From positions 3,157-10,679 of the forward strand of contig JACPDV010000289.1 of NCBI GenBank assembly GCA_016183835.1: 7,523 bases of DNA, given 5' to 3'. Source of the DNA: Armatimonadota bacterium. GTDB lineage: Bacteria > Armatimonadota > UBA10988. The translations under genes were made by a program, and so were the position numbers. Below are positions 1 through 6,127 of the stretch, piece after piece; position 1 is the first letter of the stretch, and each line of letters opens with the position of its first letter. Under the pieces are notes generated by a model that was not told the origin of the DNA, did not search any database, and worked only from the letters and a program-made list of their open reading frames with translations.

Positions 1-14
1 CGGGAGGTCGGTGC

Positions 15-878
15 TCACCACAGGCCGCGGTCGATCAGGTCGGCGTGGATCCCGGCCAGCGCCTCGGGGAGGACCAGCCGCGACGCGCCGTCGGTGTCGT
101 GCTCCACGCCGATGTGCAAGGCGGTGTGGGGCGCGATGTAGAAGAGGCTGTCGATGATGGGGAACGCCCACGAGTCGTGGCAGCGCTTGGCCAGGTTGAT
201 GAGGTGCTTGAGGTGGCGGTAGCCCTTGCGGTTGAAGGGCGTGAAGGAGAGCACCTCGCGGCAGGGCGCGGCGGCCAGTACGCCGCAGGCGCGGGCGTCG
301 TCGTGCAGCTCGTCGAGGATCAGCAGGCGAGAGGCGTCGAGCCCGTCGCCGGCGTCGAGGGCGAAGTGGTCGGGCTCGAGGCTCTGGATCGCCTCCTTGG
401 GTGTGTCGCGGCGGAGGTTGTCCAGGGCGGCGCCGATTACGGCGGTGCCCGACGTGTCCCACTCGTCGAGCTGCTGCTGGAGCACGAACTGCCAGCCGCC
501 CTCCACGGGCCAGGCGATGGTGATCAGGAGCACCTCGGCATAGGGGTAGGCAAGCGCGCCGGCGCAGCGCTCGGCGAAGCGCGTGCCGGCCTGACGGCCG
601 AAGAGCAGCGGCATCACGCGGAACTTGAGCGTGGCCCACTCGGGCTCGTCCACCACGGCGGCGGCGATCCGCGCCACCAGCAGCTCGACAATGCGGTCGG
701 TCCAGCCGAGGGGATCGGCGCCTTGCAGCCCGGCCTGCAGCTCGCTCCAGGGCACCTCGAGCTCGAGCTGCTGGTGCCCGATGACGACGTTCTCCGTGTT
801 GCCGGCCAACGCCACGGCGCCGAGCTCGGCGAGCGCCTGCTCGAAGCTCCGCACCAGCGGGTTGTCGCCGGCGGCCAT
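15..878 (-). CDS. DUF1444/YtpQ-like protein of unknown function
   Basis: 287 residues, complete. The ATG at 878-876 lies one base after the stop of the SEC-C gene (TGACATG), with a GGGGG run about 6 bases upstream, so the two are probably translationally coupled. An open frame continues upstream, but there it crosses the SEC-C gene out of frame and has Pro/Arg/Thr-rich shadow composition. The protein looks cytoplasmic, with no signal peptide or clear membrane segment. The block GDGLDASRLL (about residues 177-186), followed by a hydrophobic C-terminal part with PFNRKGYRHL and FPIIDSLF (about 214-246), recalls the DUF1444 (UPF0354, YtpQ) pattern GDGYDASRIL followed by a self-contained C-terminal region. 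This resemblance is from memory and not an alignment. The biochemical role of that family is not established, and none is proposed here. It is certainly a gene (natural amino-acid composition, tight junction); the family call is moderate. Only 14 bases follow the stop, with nothing recognisable in them. Confidence 0.8.
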   Translation of the reverse strand: MAAGDNPLVRSFEQALAELGAVALAGNTENVVIGHQQLELEVPWSELQAGLQGADPLGWTDRIVELLVARIAAAVVDEPEWATLKFRVMPLLFGRQAGTRFAERCAGALAYPYAEVLLITIAWPVEGGWQFVLQQQLDEWDTSGTAVIGAALDNLRRDTPKEAIQSLEPDHFALDAGDGLDASRLLILDELHDDARACGVLAAAPCREVLSFTPFNRKGYRHLKHLINLAKRCHDSWAFPIIDSLFYIAPHTALHIGVEHDTDGASRLVLPEALAGIHADLIDRGLW

Positions 879-879
879 G

Positions 880-1464
880 TCAACCCCCGTCGGACTTGAG
901 GTGGCAGTGCTTGTAGCGTTTGCCGCTGCCGCACCAGCACGGGTCGTTCCGCCCGGGCCGCTCTTCGTTCTGCACGGTGGGGTGGAGGTGCGCGTCTTTG
1001 CGCACGTGGCTGCGCAGCTCCTCGGGGAGCGCGGCGGTCGCTTCGTCCACGGCGGCCGCGAACTCGTCGCCCACGGCCTTGCGCACCAGGGCCACGGCGG
1101 CGTCGGCCACGGCCTGCTGCTCGGCGTCGCCCGCCTGGGTGCCCAGCGCGTCGACCCACAGGGCGTGGCGGAGCGCGGCGGCGTGGTCGTCGAGTTGCCG
1201 CGCGGCGGCGGCAGCGTTGCCGTGGGGCGTGGCGCGCTCGGCCAGCGGAGCGTCGGCCGGCACGATGGAGGCGGCCTCCTCGTAGCGCGCCAGCGCCTCG
1301 GCCCACTCCTCCAGGTCGGCGTGCACCGCACCCAGGTTGTTCAGCGCGACGGCGCGGGCCAGGTCGTCCGCCTGCGACACAGCGTCTTCCAGGTCGCGCT
1401 CGAGCGCCTCCTGGCGGCCGTGGAGATCGCGCTTCCGCTGTTCCTCACTCAGTTTCCAACGCAC
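880..1464 (-). CDS. TPR-like protein with C-terminal SEC-C zinc motif
   Basis: 194 residues, starting at a GTG (1464-1462; VRWKLSEEQRKR). The start is fixed by a perfect AGGAGG 7 bases upstream. Codons further upstream stay open but run into the divergent promoter region. Residues about 10-35 are charged and helical. Residues about 38-70 (LNNLGAVHADLEEWAEALAR, then YEEAASIVP) fit a TPR repeat, and about 80-105 may be a degenerate second one. The C-terminus (about 170-188) is a SEC-C motif, with likely zinc ligands C176, C178, C187 and H188 in the CxCGSGKRYKHCH pattern also found at the end of SecA. In SecA this motif binds Zn and SecB or ribosomes; in stand-alone proteins it is usually taken as an interaction module. 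No enzymatic domain is visible. It is first in a two-gene unit with the DUF1444-like gene and divergent from the AAA+ gene. The exact role is unknown. Confidence 0.88.
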   Translation of the reverse strand: MRWKLSEEQRKRDLHGRQEALERDLEDAVSQADDLARAVALNNLGAVHADLEEWAEALARYEEAASIVPADAPLAERATPHGNAAAAARQLDDHAAALRHALWVDALGTQAGDAEQQAVADAAVALVRKAVGDEFAAAVDEATAALPEELRSHVRKDAHLHPTVQNEERPGRNDPCWCGSGKRYKHCHLKSDGG

Positions 1465-1471
1465 GGTCGTG

Positions 1472-1477
1472 CCTCCT
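1472..1477 (-). promoter_or_regulatory. Shine-Dalgarno AGGAGG deciding a GTG start
   Basis: On the minus strand AGGAGG is followed by CACGACC and then GTG at 1464-1462. This is a full-strength ribosome site with 7-base spacing, and it selects the GTG start of the SEC-C gene over longer in-frame options. Confidence 0.85.
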
Positions 1478-1492
1478 GTCCGGCTCTGCCAT

Positions 1493-1521
1493 TTGACCCG
1501 GCCGGCCTCGCTGGCTAGTAT
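1493..1521 (+). promoter_or_regulatory. Candidate sigma-70-type promoter for the AAA+ ATPase gene
   Basis: TTGACC (1493-1498, 5 of 6 to the consensus -35) and TAGTAT (1516-1521, 4 of 6 to the -10) are separated by 17 bases. Transcription would start near 1528, about 43 bases before the ATPase ATG. An overlapping alternative -10 (TATTAT, 1519-1524) has 20-base spacing. This is the only AT-rich patch in the gap between the divergent genes. Confidence 0.5.
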
Positions 1522-1525
1522 TATA
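1520..1525 (-). promoter_or_regulatory. Perfect TATAAT -10 element for the SEC-C operon
   Basis: The minus strand reads TATAAT here, in the context GAGTATAATACTAG. A start near 1513 would leave a leader of about 50 bases before the GTG at 1464. No good -35 is seen at 16-18 base spacing, so it may need an activator or rely on the -10 alone. It overlaps the -10 of the divergent plus-strand promoter. Confidence 0.5.
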
Positions 1526-1570
1526 CTCGTCACTGCCCCACCCATGCCCGGTGGCCGAGGCGAACTGCTG

Positions 1571-3310
1571 ATGGATGACACCCAACGTGAGCTCGACGTT
1601 CTGATTCGCGCGCGCTACCCGATCCTCTACATCGTCTCGTGGGAGGAGCCGCGGGTGATGCGCACGCTGCGTCAGATCGCCACCCAACACAACAAGGACC
1701 TCCTCTGCTGGACCATCACCGACGGCTGGACCGGGTCCGACGGAAAGACCCCCATCCGCATGCCCGACCCGCTCGGCGCCGGCCGGCGCAGCAGCACCGC
1801 GCCGCCGCGGCGCACCCGCAGCAGCACCGTCGAGATCGACCAGGCCCTCGAAGCCCTCGACCTCGTCGAGCACTGGGGCGAGGGCGCCTCGGCCAACCGG
1901 CGCGGCGCGCTCTTCGTGCTCAAGGACTTCGATCCCTACGTCACCGCGCCCAGCGTCGAGCGCCGCCTCCGCGACCTGGCGCAGATGCTCCCCTACAGCA
2001 GCTACAAGACCATCCTGATCGTCTCCCCCTCGCTCAAGGTCGCCCCGCACCTGGACAAGGACATCACGGTCGTCGATTACGAGCTGCCGGGGAAGGACGA
2101 CATCGAGGGCATCCTCGACCGCATCATCAAGACCGTCACCCGCGACGACGCCAGCCTCGTGGAGCTGACGCCCGAGGACAAGGAGGCGCTCGTCAACGCC
2201 GCCCTGGGCCTGACCAGCGCCGAGGCCGAGAACGTCTTCGCCAAGGCGCTCGTCATGGACGGGCGGCTGGGCCGCATGGACGTGAGCGTGGTGCTCTCCG
2301 AGAAGAAGCAGGTGGTGCGCAAGTCGGGCACGCTGGAGTATTACGAGAGCGACCAGCACTTCGCCGACATCGGCGGGCTGAGCGCGCTCAAGGACTGGCT
2401 CCGGAAGCGGCGCTCCAGCTTCACTGCCAAGGCGCGCGACTTCGGGCTCCCGGAGCCGCGCGGGTGCCTCCTGATCGGCGTCCAGGGCTGCGGCAAGTCG
2501 CTCGCCGCCAAGGCCGTCGGCGCGCTGTGGAACGTCCCGCTCCTGCGCTTCGACGTCGGCTCGGTGTTCGGCCGCTACGTGGGTGAGTCCGAGTCGAACA
2601 TGCGCCAGGCCATCGCCGTGGCCGAGGCGGTGGCGCCCTGCGTGCTGTGGATCGACGAGCTGGAGAAGGGCTTTTCGGGCATGTCCGGCGGCGAGGACAG
2701 CGGCACCTCGGCGCGCGTGCTGAGCTACTTCCTCACCTGGCTGCAGGAGAAGAAGAAGGCGGTGTTCGTGATCTGCACCGCCAACGACGTGCAGAAGCTG
2801 CCGCCCGAGCTGCTCCGCAAGGGCCGGCTGGACGAGATCTTCTTCATCGACCTGCCCAGCTTCGCCGAGCGGCGCGAGATCACCGAGATCCACCTCCGGC
2901 GGCGCAACCGCGACCCCGCCAAGTACGACATGGACCGCATCGCCAACGAGGCGCGGGGGTTCTCCGGCTCGGAGATCGAGCAGGCCATCATCGGCGCGCT
3001 GTTCGACGCCTTCGACGCCGGGCGCGACATCAACACCGACGACATCAGCGCCGTGCTCAAGGTCACCGTGCCGATCTCGAAGACGATGGCCGAGCGGATC
3101 CAGGGACTGCGCGAGTGGGCCGACGAGCGCGCACGACCGGCCACCTTCCCCGAGGACGCCGCAGACCCCGGGGACAAGCAGGCCCGCACGCGCCGCGCCA
3201 CGAAGGTCACGCCGCTCCCGCCGGCCGAGGCGCCCGCCGAGCGGCTGCCCGCCGAGGCGCCGCCGGCCGAGGCGCCGCCCGCCGCCGAGACGCCGCCCAA
3301 GGGAAGCTGA
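1571..3310 (+). CDS. Ycf46-type AAA+ ATPase
   Basis: 579 residues. The N-terminal half (about 1-260) is the Ycf46-specific part: RARYPILYIVSWEEPRV near residues 13-29, a GALFVLKDFDPY block, and the RRLRDLAQMLPYSSYKTILIVSP region. The C-terminal half is a classical AAA+ module: FADIGGL linker, Walker A GVQGCGKS (303-310, Lys309), GRYVGESE pore-loop-like segment, Walker B VLWIDE (358-363), sensor-1 Asn near 405 (ICTAND), arginine-finger candidates Arg416/Arg419 (RKGR), and sensor-2-like GFSGSEIEQA. All catalytic residues are present. Residues about 551-577 are a Pro/Ala/Glu-rich tail absent from typical members. Cyanobacterial Ycf46 (Slr0374) has been linked to inorganic-carbon use; outside cyanobacteria the substrate is unknown. 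The ATG at 1571 has GAGG 10 bases upstream; an in-frame ATG at 1544 lacks an SD. The acetate kinase gene follows after 4 bases, so the two are probably cotranscribed. Confidence 0.93.
   Translation: MDDTQRELDVLIRARYPILYIVSWEEPRVMRTLRQIATQHNKDLLCWTITDGWTGSDGKTPIRMPDPLGAGRRSSTAPPRRTRSSTVEIDQALEALDLVEHWGEGASANRRGALFVLKDFDPYVTAPSVERRLRDLAQMLPYSSYKTILIVSPSLKVAPHLDKDITVVDYELPGKDDIEGILDRIIKTVTRDDASLVELTPEDKEALVNAALGLTSAEAENVFAKALVMDGRLGRMDVSVVLSEKKQVVRKSGTLEYYESDQHFADIGGLSALKDWLRKRRSSFTAKARDFGLPEPRGCLLIGVQGCGKSLAAKAVGALWNVPLLRFDVGSVFGRYVGESESNMRQAIAVAEAVAPCVLWIDELEKGFSGMSGGEDSGTSARVLSYFLTWLQEKKKAVFVICTANDVQKLPPELLRKGRLDEIFFIDLPSFAERREITEIHLRRRNRDPAKYDMDRIANEARGFSGSEIEQAIIGALFDAFDAGRDINTDDISAVLKVTVPISKTMAERIQGLREWADERARPATFPEDAADPGDKQARTRRATKVTPLPPAEAPAERLPAEAPPAEAPPAAETPPKGS
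3221..3300 (+). repeat. Imperfect Pro-Ala-Glu repeat in the ATPase tail
   Basis: GCCGAGGCGCC-type units recur within about 80 bases and encode variations on PAEAP and PAEAPP (residues about 551-577). This low-complexity, probably disordered tail follows a basic stretch (TRRATK). It may be a flexible linker; it could also vary in copy number between strains. Confidence 0.7.
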
Positions 3311-3314
3311 CCCG

Positions 3315-4490
3315 GTGACGATCCTGGTCCTCAACGCCGGCAGCTCGTCGCTGAAGTGCCAGGTCTTCGCATTTCCCGCGGGGTGCTCCGTCGCCCGCGC
3401 CGGGGTCGAGCGAGTGGGGCAGGCGAAGGCACGGCTCAAGCTCGAGCGCGAGGGTGCCGAGCCGGTGGTCGAGGAGCGCGGGTTCCGCGATCACCTGGAG
3501 GCCATCGAGCGCGTGCTCGAGCTGCTCCACGCCGGGCCGGAGCCGCTGGGGATCGACGCGGTGGGTCACCGGGTCGTCCACGCCGCGGAGGCCTTCACCG
3601 GCTCCGTACCCGTCACGCCGGCGGTACTAGAGGCGCTCGAGACCTTCTCCCACCTCGCCCCGCTCCACAATCCGCCCAACCTGGCGGGCATCCGGGCCTG
3701 CCTGGCGGTCCTCCCCGGCGTGCCGATGGTGTGCGTCTTCGACAACGCGCTCCACCACACCCTGGCCGAAGAGGTCTGGCTCTGCGGCCTGCCGCGGCGG
3801 CTCTACACCGACGAGCGGATCCGCCGCTACGGCTTCCACGGGGTGGCGTTCCGCTCCATCTTCGACCGGGTCACCAGGCTCCTCGGCCGGCCGCTGACCG
3901 AGCTGCGGGTGGTCTCGCTGATGCTTGGCAGCGGCTGCACCGCCAACGCCTTCGACCGCGGCCGGAGCGTGAGCATAAGCACCGGCTTCACGCCGCCCGA
4001 AGGGCTGGTGCAGAGCACCCGCTGCGGCGACCTCGACGCCGGCTGCGTGGTGGCGATGCTCCGTGCGGGCTGGCCGCCGGCACGGGTGGGCGACCTGCTC
4101 AACCGGGAATCCGGCCTCAAGGGCGTGTCGCAGGTGGGCCCCGACGCCCGCGACATCGAGGAGGCGGACACTCCATCCGCGCGGCTGGCCGAAGCGGCCT
4201 TCGTGCACCGGGCGGTGCAGTACGTGGGCGGCTACACGGCGGACATGGGCGGGCTCGACGTGCTCGCCTTCGGCGGCGGGATCGGGCAGAATGCGCCTGC
4301 GATGCGGGCGGCGATCGGCGCCCGCATGAGCCACCTGGGCCTGCGGCTGGACGCGGCGGCCAACGCGGCGTGCGTCACAGGCGCCGAGGGGATTGTGTCT
4401 GCGGCGGACAGCCGCGTCGCGGTGGTGGTCACCGCGGTGGATGAGGAGTGGGTGATCGCGCGCGACACCTACGAGGTGGTGACCGGCTAG
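3315..4490 (+). CDS. ackA: Acetate kinase family protein with diverged active site
   Basis: 391 residues (family usually about 395-410), starting at GTG 3315 with AAGGGA-like SD about 10 bases upstream, 4 bases after the ATPase stop. Acetate kinase interconverts acetate + ATP and acetyl phosphate + ADP in the cytoplasm. Landmarks present, with Methanosarcina thermophila numbers in brackets: N7, S10, S12 and K14 in LNAGSSSLK; R86 (R91) in GHRVVHA; H118 (H123) in APLHNP; D143 (D148) in VFDNALH; H175 (H180) in YGFHG; R236 (R241) in STRCGD; DARDIEEA; GGGIGQN; DEEWVIARDT. Landmarks changed: the GFHGTSH His is Phe179, the CHLGNG His is Met203 and its Asn Ser206, and the Asp of SVDTSMG is Ser220. 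The fold is clear, but activity or substrate may differ (acetate, propionate or another acid). No phosphotransacetylase gene is in the window. The symbol reflects family, not proven activity. Confidence 0.9.
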   Translation: MTILVLNAGSSSLKCQVFAFPAGCSVARAGVERVGQAKARLKLEREGAEPVVEERGFRDHLEAIERVLELLHAGPEPLGIDAVGHRVVHAAEAFTGSVPVTPAVLEALETFSHLAPLHNPPNLAGIRACLAVLPGVPMVCVFDNALHHTLAEEVWLCGLPRRLYTDERIRRYGFHGVAFRSIFDRVTRLLGRPLTELRVVSLMLGSGCTANAFDRGRSVSISTGFTPPEGLVQSTRCGDLDAGCVVAMLRAGWPPARVGDLLNRESGLKGVSQVGPDARDIEEADTPSARLAEAAFVHRAVQYVGGYTADMGGLDVLAFGGGIGQNAPAMRAAIGARMSHLGLRLDAAANAACVTGAEGIVSAADSRVAVVVTAVDEEWVIARDTYEVVTG

Positions 4491-4603
4491 GACGCCTTGG
4501 CTGCCTTCGCCGCGGCGATGGCGTCGCGCTTGCGACGGCGCAGGCGCTTCAGGCGCCGGCGGCGCTGCGCATCCAGCTCTTTCTTCCGTGCACACTTGCC
4601 CAT
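4487..4603 (-). CDS. Candidate 38-residue highly basic protein
   Basis: Short reading frame that begins MGKCARKKELDAQ, continues with an Arg/Lys-rich core (about residues 14-26) and ends in an Ala/Lys-rich tail. ATG at 4603-4601 is preceded by AGGAGA with 5-base spacing, a strong SD. That SD overlaps the plsC stop (4615-4613), so translation would be coupled to plsC and this would be the last gene of the cmk-plsC unit. About 15 of 38 residues are Arg or Lys and only two are acidic, which suggests nucleic-acid or ribosome binding. It recalls very small basic ribosomal proteins in character only; I do not recognise a family. No membrane segment or signal peptide. Its stop shares CTAG with the convergent kinase stop. 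It could be spurious, but the SD, the fit between neighbours and the composition favour a real gene. Confidence 0.62.
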   Translation of the reverse strand: MGKCARKKELDAQRRRRLKRLRRRKRDAIAAAKAAKAS

Positions 4604-4608
4604 GGTGG

Positions 4609-4614
4609 TCTCCT
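4609..4614 (-). promoter_or_regulatory. Shine-Dalgarno AGGAGA of the 38-residue gene
   Basis: Minus strand AGGAGA, then CCACC, then ATG. It overlaps the last bases of the plsC stop codon (TAG at 4615-4613). It is the main evidence that the short frame is translated. Confidence 0.7.
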
Positions 4615-5293
4615 AGCTCCGGCCGGGTTGACCCGAGCGGCTGCCAAACTCGGCCTCGAGCTGACTGCGCAGCCGGGCGATCTCCTCCATGATACACGCT
4701 CCGACGCGATCTGCCACCTGCCGATCGCCGCGCGCCTTGCGATTCAGCCCGGGGAACACCATCGGCCGGCCGATCTTGATGGCCACCGGCCGCAGCTTCA
4801 GCTTGCCGTGGGGCGGCAGGACCGACCAGGTGCCCGAGATCGCCACCGGCAGGAGCGGCACCTCGGCCCGCAGCGCGATGCTGATCGCGCCGGCCTGGGC
4901 CCGCTGCAGGCAGCCGGTCTCGCTCCGCGTGCCCTCCGGGAAGATGCACAGGAGCTTCTTCGCCGCGAGCGTGCGGGCCGCATTCCGGTAAGCCGGCACA
5001 TCTGCCTGGCCGCGACTCACCGGAAAGCAGTTCAGCCGCGGGAAGAGCCACGAGCCGAAGCCGCGGAACAGCTCGCGCTTGGCCATGAACCGGATCGGCC
5101 GCCAGGTGGCACAGGCGAGGAAGAGCGGGTCGAGGTAGCTCTCGTGGTTGGGCAGCAAGACCGCCGGTCCGTCCCACGGGATCCGGTCGGCGCCGAAGAT
5201 GCGCATGGGGCACAGCGTGTAGCCCAGCAGCCCGGTCGCGCGGGTGACCGCGTAGAAGACCCATCCGGGTGTGGGCGGGGCGAAGTCGCTCAT
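4613..5293 (-). CDS. plsC: 1-acyl-sn-glycerol-3-phosphate acyltransferase family (PlsC)
   Basis: 226 residues, a usual size for compact bacterial PlsC. The family transfers an acyl chain to lysophosphatidate, giving phosphatidate for membrane lipid synthesis, at the inner face of the cytoplasmic membrane. Motifs in order: NHESYLD (49-55, catalytic His50 and Asp55), the GFGSWLFPRLNCFPVSRG acceptor-binding block (78-95, Arg94), FPEGTRS (118-124), and PLLPVAISGT (146-155). A weakly hydrophobic N-terminus (WVFYAVTRATGLLGYTL) may associate with the membrane. The ATG at 5293 follows the cmk stop by 20 bases. Its SD is weak (GTGG only), so expression may depend on coupling to cmk. The cmk-plsC order is widely conserved in bacteria. 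It may instead be a related lyso-lipid acyltransferase, since substrate cannot be read from sequence. Confidence 0.92.
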   Translation of the reverse strand: MSDFAPPTPGWVFYAVTRATGLLGYTLCPMRIFGADRIPWDGPAVLLPNHESYLDPLFLACATWRPIRFMAKRELFRGFGSWLFPRLNCFPVSRGQADVPAYRNAARTLAAKKLLCIFPEGTRSETGCLQRAQAGAISIALRAEVPLLPVAISGTWSVLPPHGKLKLRPVAIKIGRPMVFPGLNRKARGDRQVADRVGACIMEEIARLRSQLEAEFGSRSGQPGRS

Positions 5294-5313
5294 CGGGTCA
5301 CGACCACGTCGCG

Positions 5314-5997
5314 TCAGGCATGTCGCGCCTCCTCGGCGGCCCGCGCCAGCGCGACCACGCGGGCGGCCACCTCGTCGACGCTCAGCGGGTCGGTGTCGAT
5401 CACCACGGCGTCGTCGGCCGGCTTGAGCGGCGCGTTGGCCCGGGTGCTGTCGCGCTCGTCGCGCTCGCGGATCGCCGCGGCCACGGCAGCCACGGTGGTG
5501 CTCCCGGGCCGCAGCTCGCGGTACCGCCGCTCGGCGCGCACCTCGGGTGAGGCCGAGAGGTAGACTTTGACCTCGGCGTGCGGCAAGACCACGGTTTGGA
5601 TGTCGCGCCCCTCCATCACCACAGGCCCCTGTTCGGCGAACGCCCTCTGCTGCGCGGTGAGCGCCGCCCGAACCGCCGGGATGGCCGACACCGGCGACGA
5701 CAGCGCGGTCACCTCCGGCGTGCGGATGGCCGCCGTGGCGTCCTCGCCGTCGAGCCACACCGGCTGCTTGCCGTCCGCCAGCGGGCCCAGCCGGATGCTC
5801 ACCCGCGCGGCCAGCCCGCCGATCGCGTCGGCCTGCTCCACGCTCAGCCCCGCCCGCAGCGCCGCCAGCGCCACGCAGCGGTACATCGCGCCGCTGTCCA
5901 CGAAGGTGTAACCCAGCGCCTCGGCGGCGCGCTTCGCCACGGTGCTCTTGCCCGTGCCGGCGGGTCCGTCGATGGCCACCTGGATGTGAGGATTCAC
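5314..5997 (-). CDS. cmk: Cytidylate kinase (CMP/dCMP kinase)
   Basis: 227 residues, a typical length for the family. It phosphorylates CMP and dCMP with ATP to CDP and dCDP, recycling nucleotides from RNA turnover and phospholipid synthesis; cytoplasmic. P-loop GPAGTGKST (11-19), the CMP-binding DSGAMYR block (about 35-41), the EGRDIQT block (where most members have GRDIGT), and the lid with RERDERDSTRANAPL near residues 178-192, all in the right order. The start is GTG at 5997-5995 (NPHIQVAIDG follows), with a G-rich GGGGGCGGAGC stretch just upstream serving as SD. A promoter candidate lies about 65-100 bases upstream. First gene of the cmk-plsC-basic protein unit. Codon use matches the neighbours. 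Confidence 0.95.
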   Translation of the reverse strand: MNPHIQVAIDGPAGTGKSTVAKRAAEALGYTFVDSGAMYRCVALAALRAGLSVEQADAIGGLAARVSIRLGPLADGKQPVWLDGEDATAAIRTPEVTALSSPVSAIPAVRAALTAQQRAFAEQGPVVMEGRDIQTVVLPHAEVKVYLSASPEVRAERRYRELRPGSTTVAAVAAAIRERDERDSTRANAPLKPADDAVVIDTDPLSVDEVAARVVALARAAEEARHA

Positions 5998-6046
5998 GCT
6001 CCGCCCCCGTCCTCGCTGGTCAGTGTCGGCCTCGCCACTGGAGCCG

Positions 6047-6059
6047 CACGACTGTCGTG
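6047..6059. promoter_or_regulatory. 13-bp palindrome at the putative cmk transcription start
   Basis: CACGAC-T-GTCGTG is a perfect inverted repeat with a single central base. If the promoter at 6069-6097 is used, it covers roughly +3 to +15, a common place for a repressor operator. It could also be a small RNA hairpin or chance; a 6-base arm is not rare in GC-rich DNA. Confidence 0.3.
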
Positions 6060-6068
6060 GACCAAGGT

Positions 6069-6097
6069 ATTGTACGCATCGGCGGGCGTGGCGGCAA
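6069..6097 (-). promoter_or_regulatory. Candidate sigma-70-type promoter for cmk-plsC
   Basis: On the minus strand TTGCCG (6097-6092, 4 of 6) and TACAAT (6074-6069, 5 of 6) are spaced by exactly 17 bases. The predicted start near 6062 gives a leader of about 65 bases before the cmk GTG. It sits between the palindromic repeat and cmk, so cmk has its own promoter rather than depending on the LamG gene. Confidence 0.55.
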
Positions 6098-6127
6098 TCG
6101 GTTCAGTAGGGAGAAACTGGCGGAGCC

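Noticed and set aside
879..1331. Upstream extension of the DUF1444-like frame
   Set aside because: The added residues are Pro/Arg/Thr/Ser-rich shadow sequence lying over the SEC-C gene in another frame; the ATG at 878 fits the gene junction.
45..1518. Long plus-strand open frames opposite the SEC-C and DUF1444-like genes
   Set aside because: Their composition (Val/Gly/Arg/Ala/His-rich without family motifs) is that of antisense frames in GC-rich DNA; the minus-strand proteins have recognisable motifs, SD sites and a 1-base junction.
1337..1570. Upstream extension of the ATPase frame
   Set aside because: It would run over the SEC-C start, its SD and the shared promoter, and the extra residues (Ser/Arg/Ala-rich) do not match the Ycf46 N-terminus, which begins at RARYPILYIV.
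1445..3439. 664-codon minus-strand frame opposite the ATPase
   Set aside because: An antisense shadow with Gly/Arg/Ala/His/Val-rich composition; the plus strand carries all AAA+ motifs.
4500..4600. tRNA or small RNA in the gap between the kinase and plsC
   Set aside because: No cloverleaf-like pairing or conserved TPsiC-like GTTCGA segment was seen; a coding reading with an SD explains the gap better.
3627..5264. 545-codon minus-strand frame covering the kinase antisense and plsC in another frame
   Set aside because: It matches no family and crosses a well-supported plus-strand kinase and the plsC gene out of frame.
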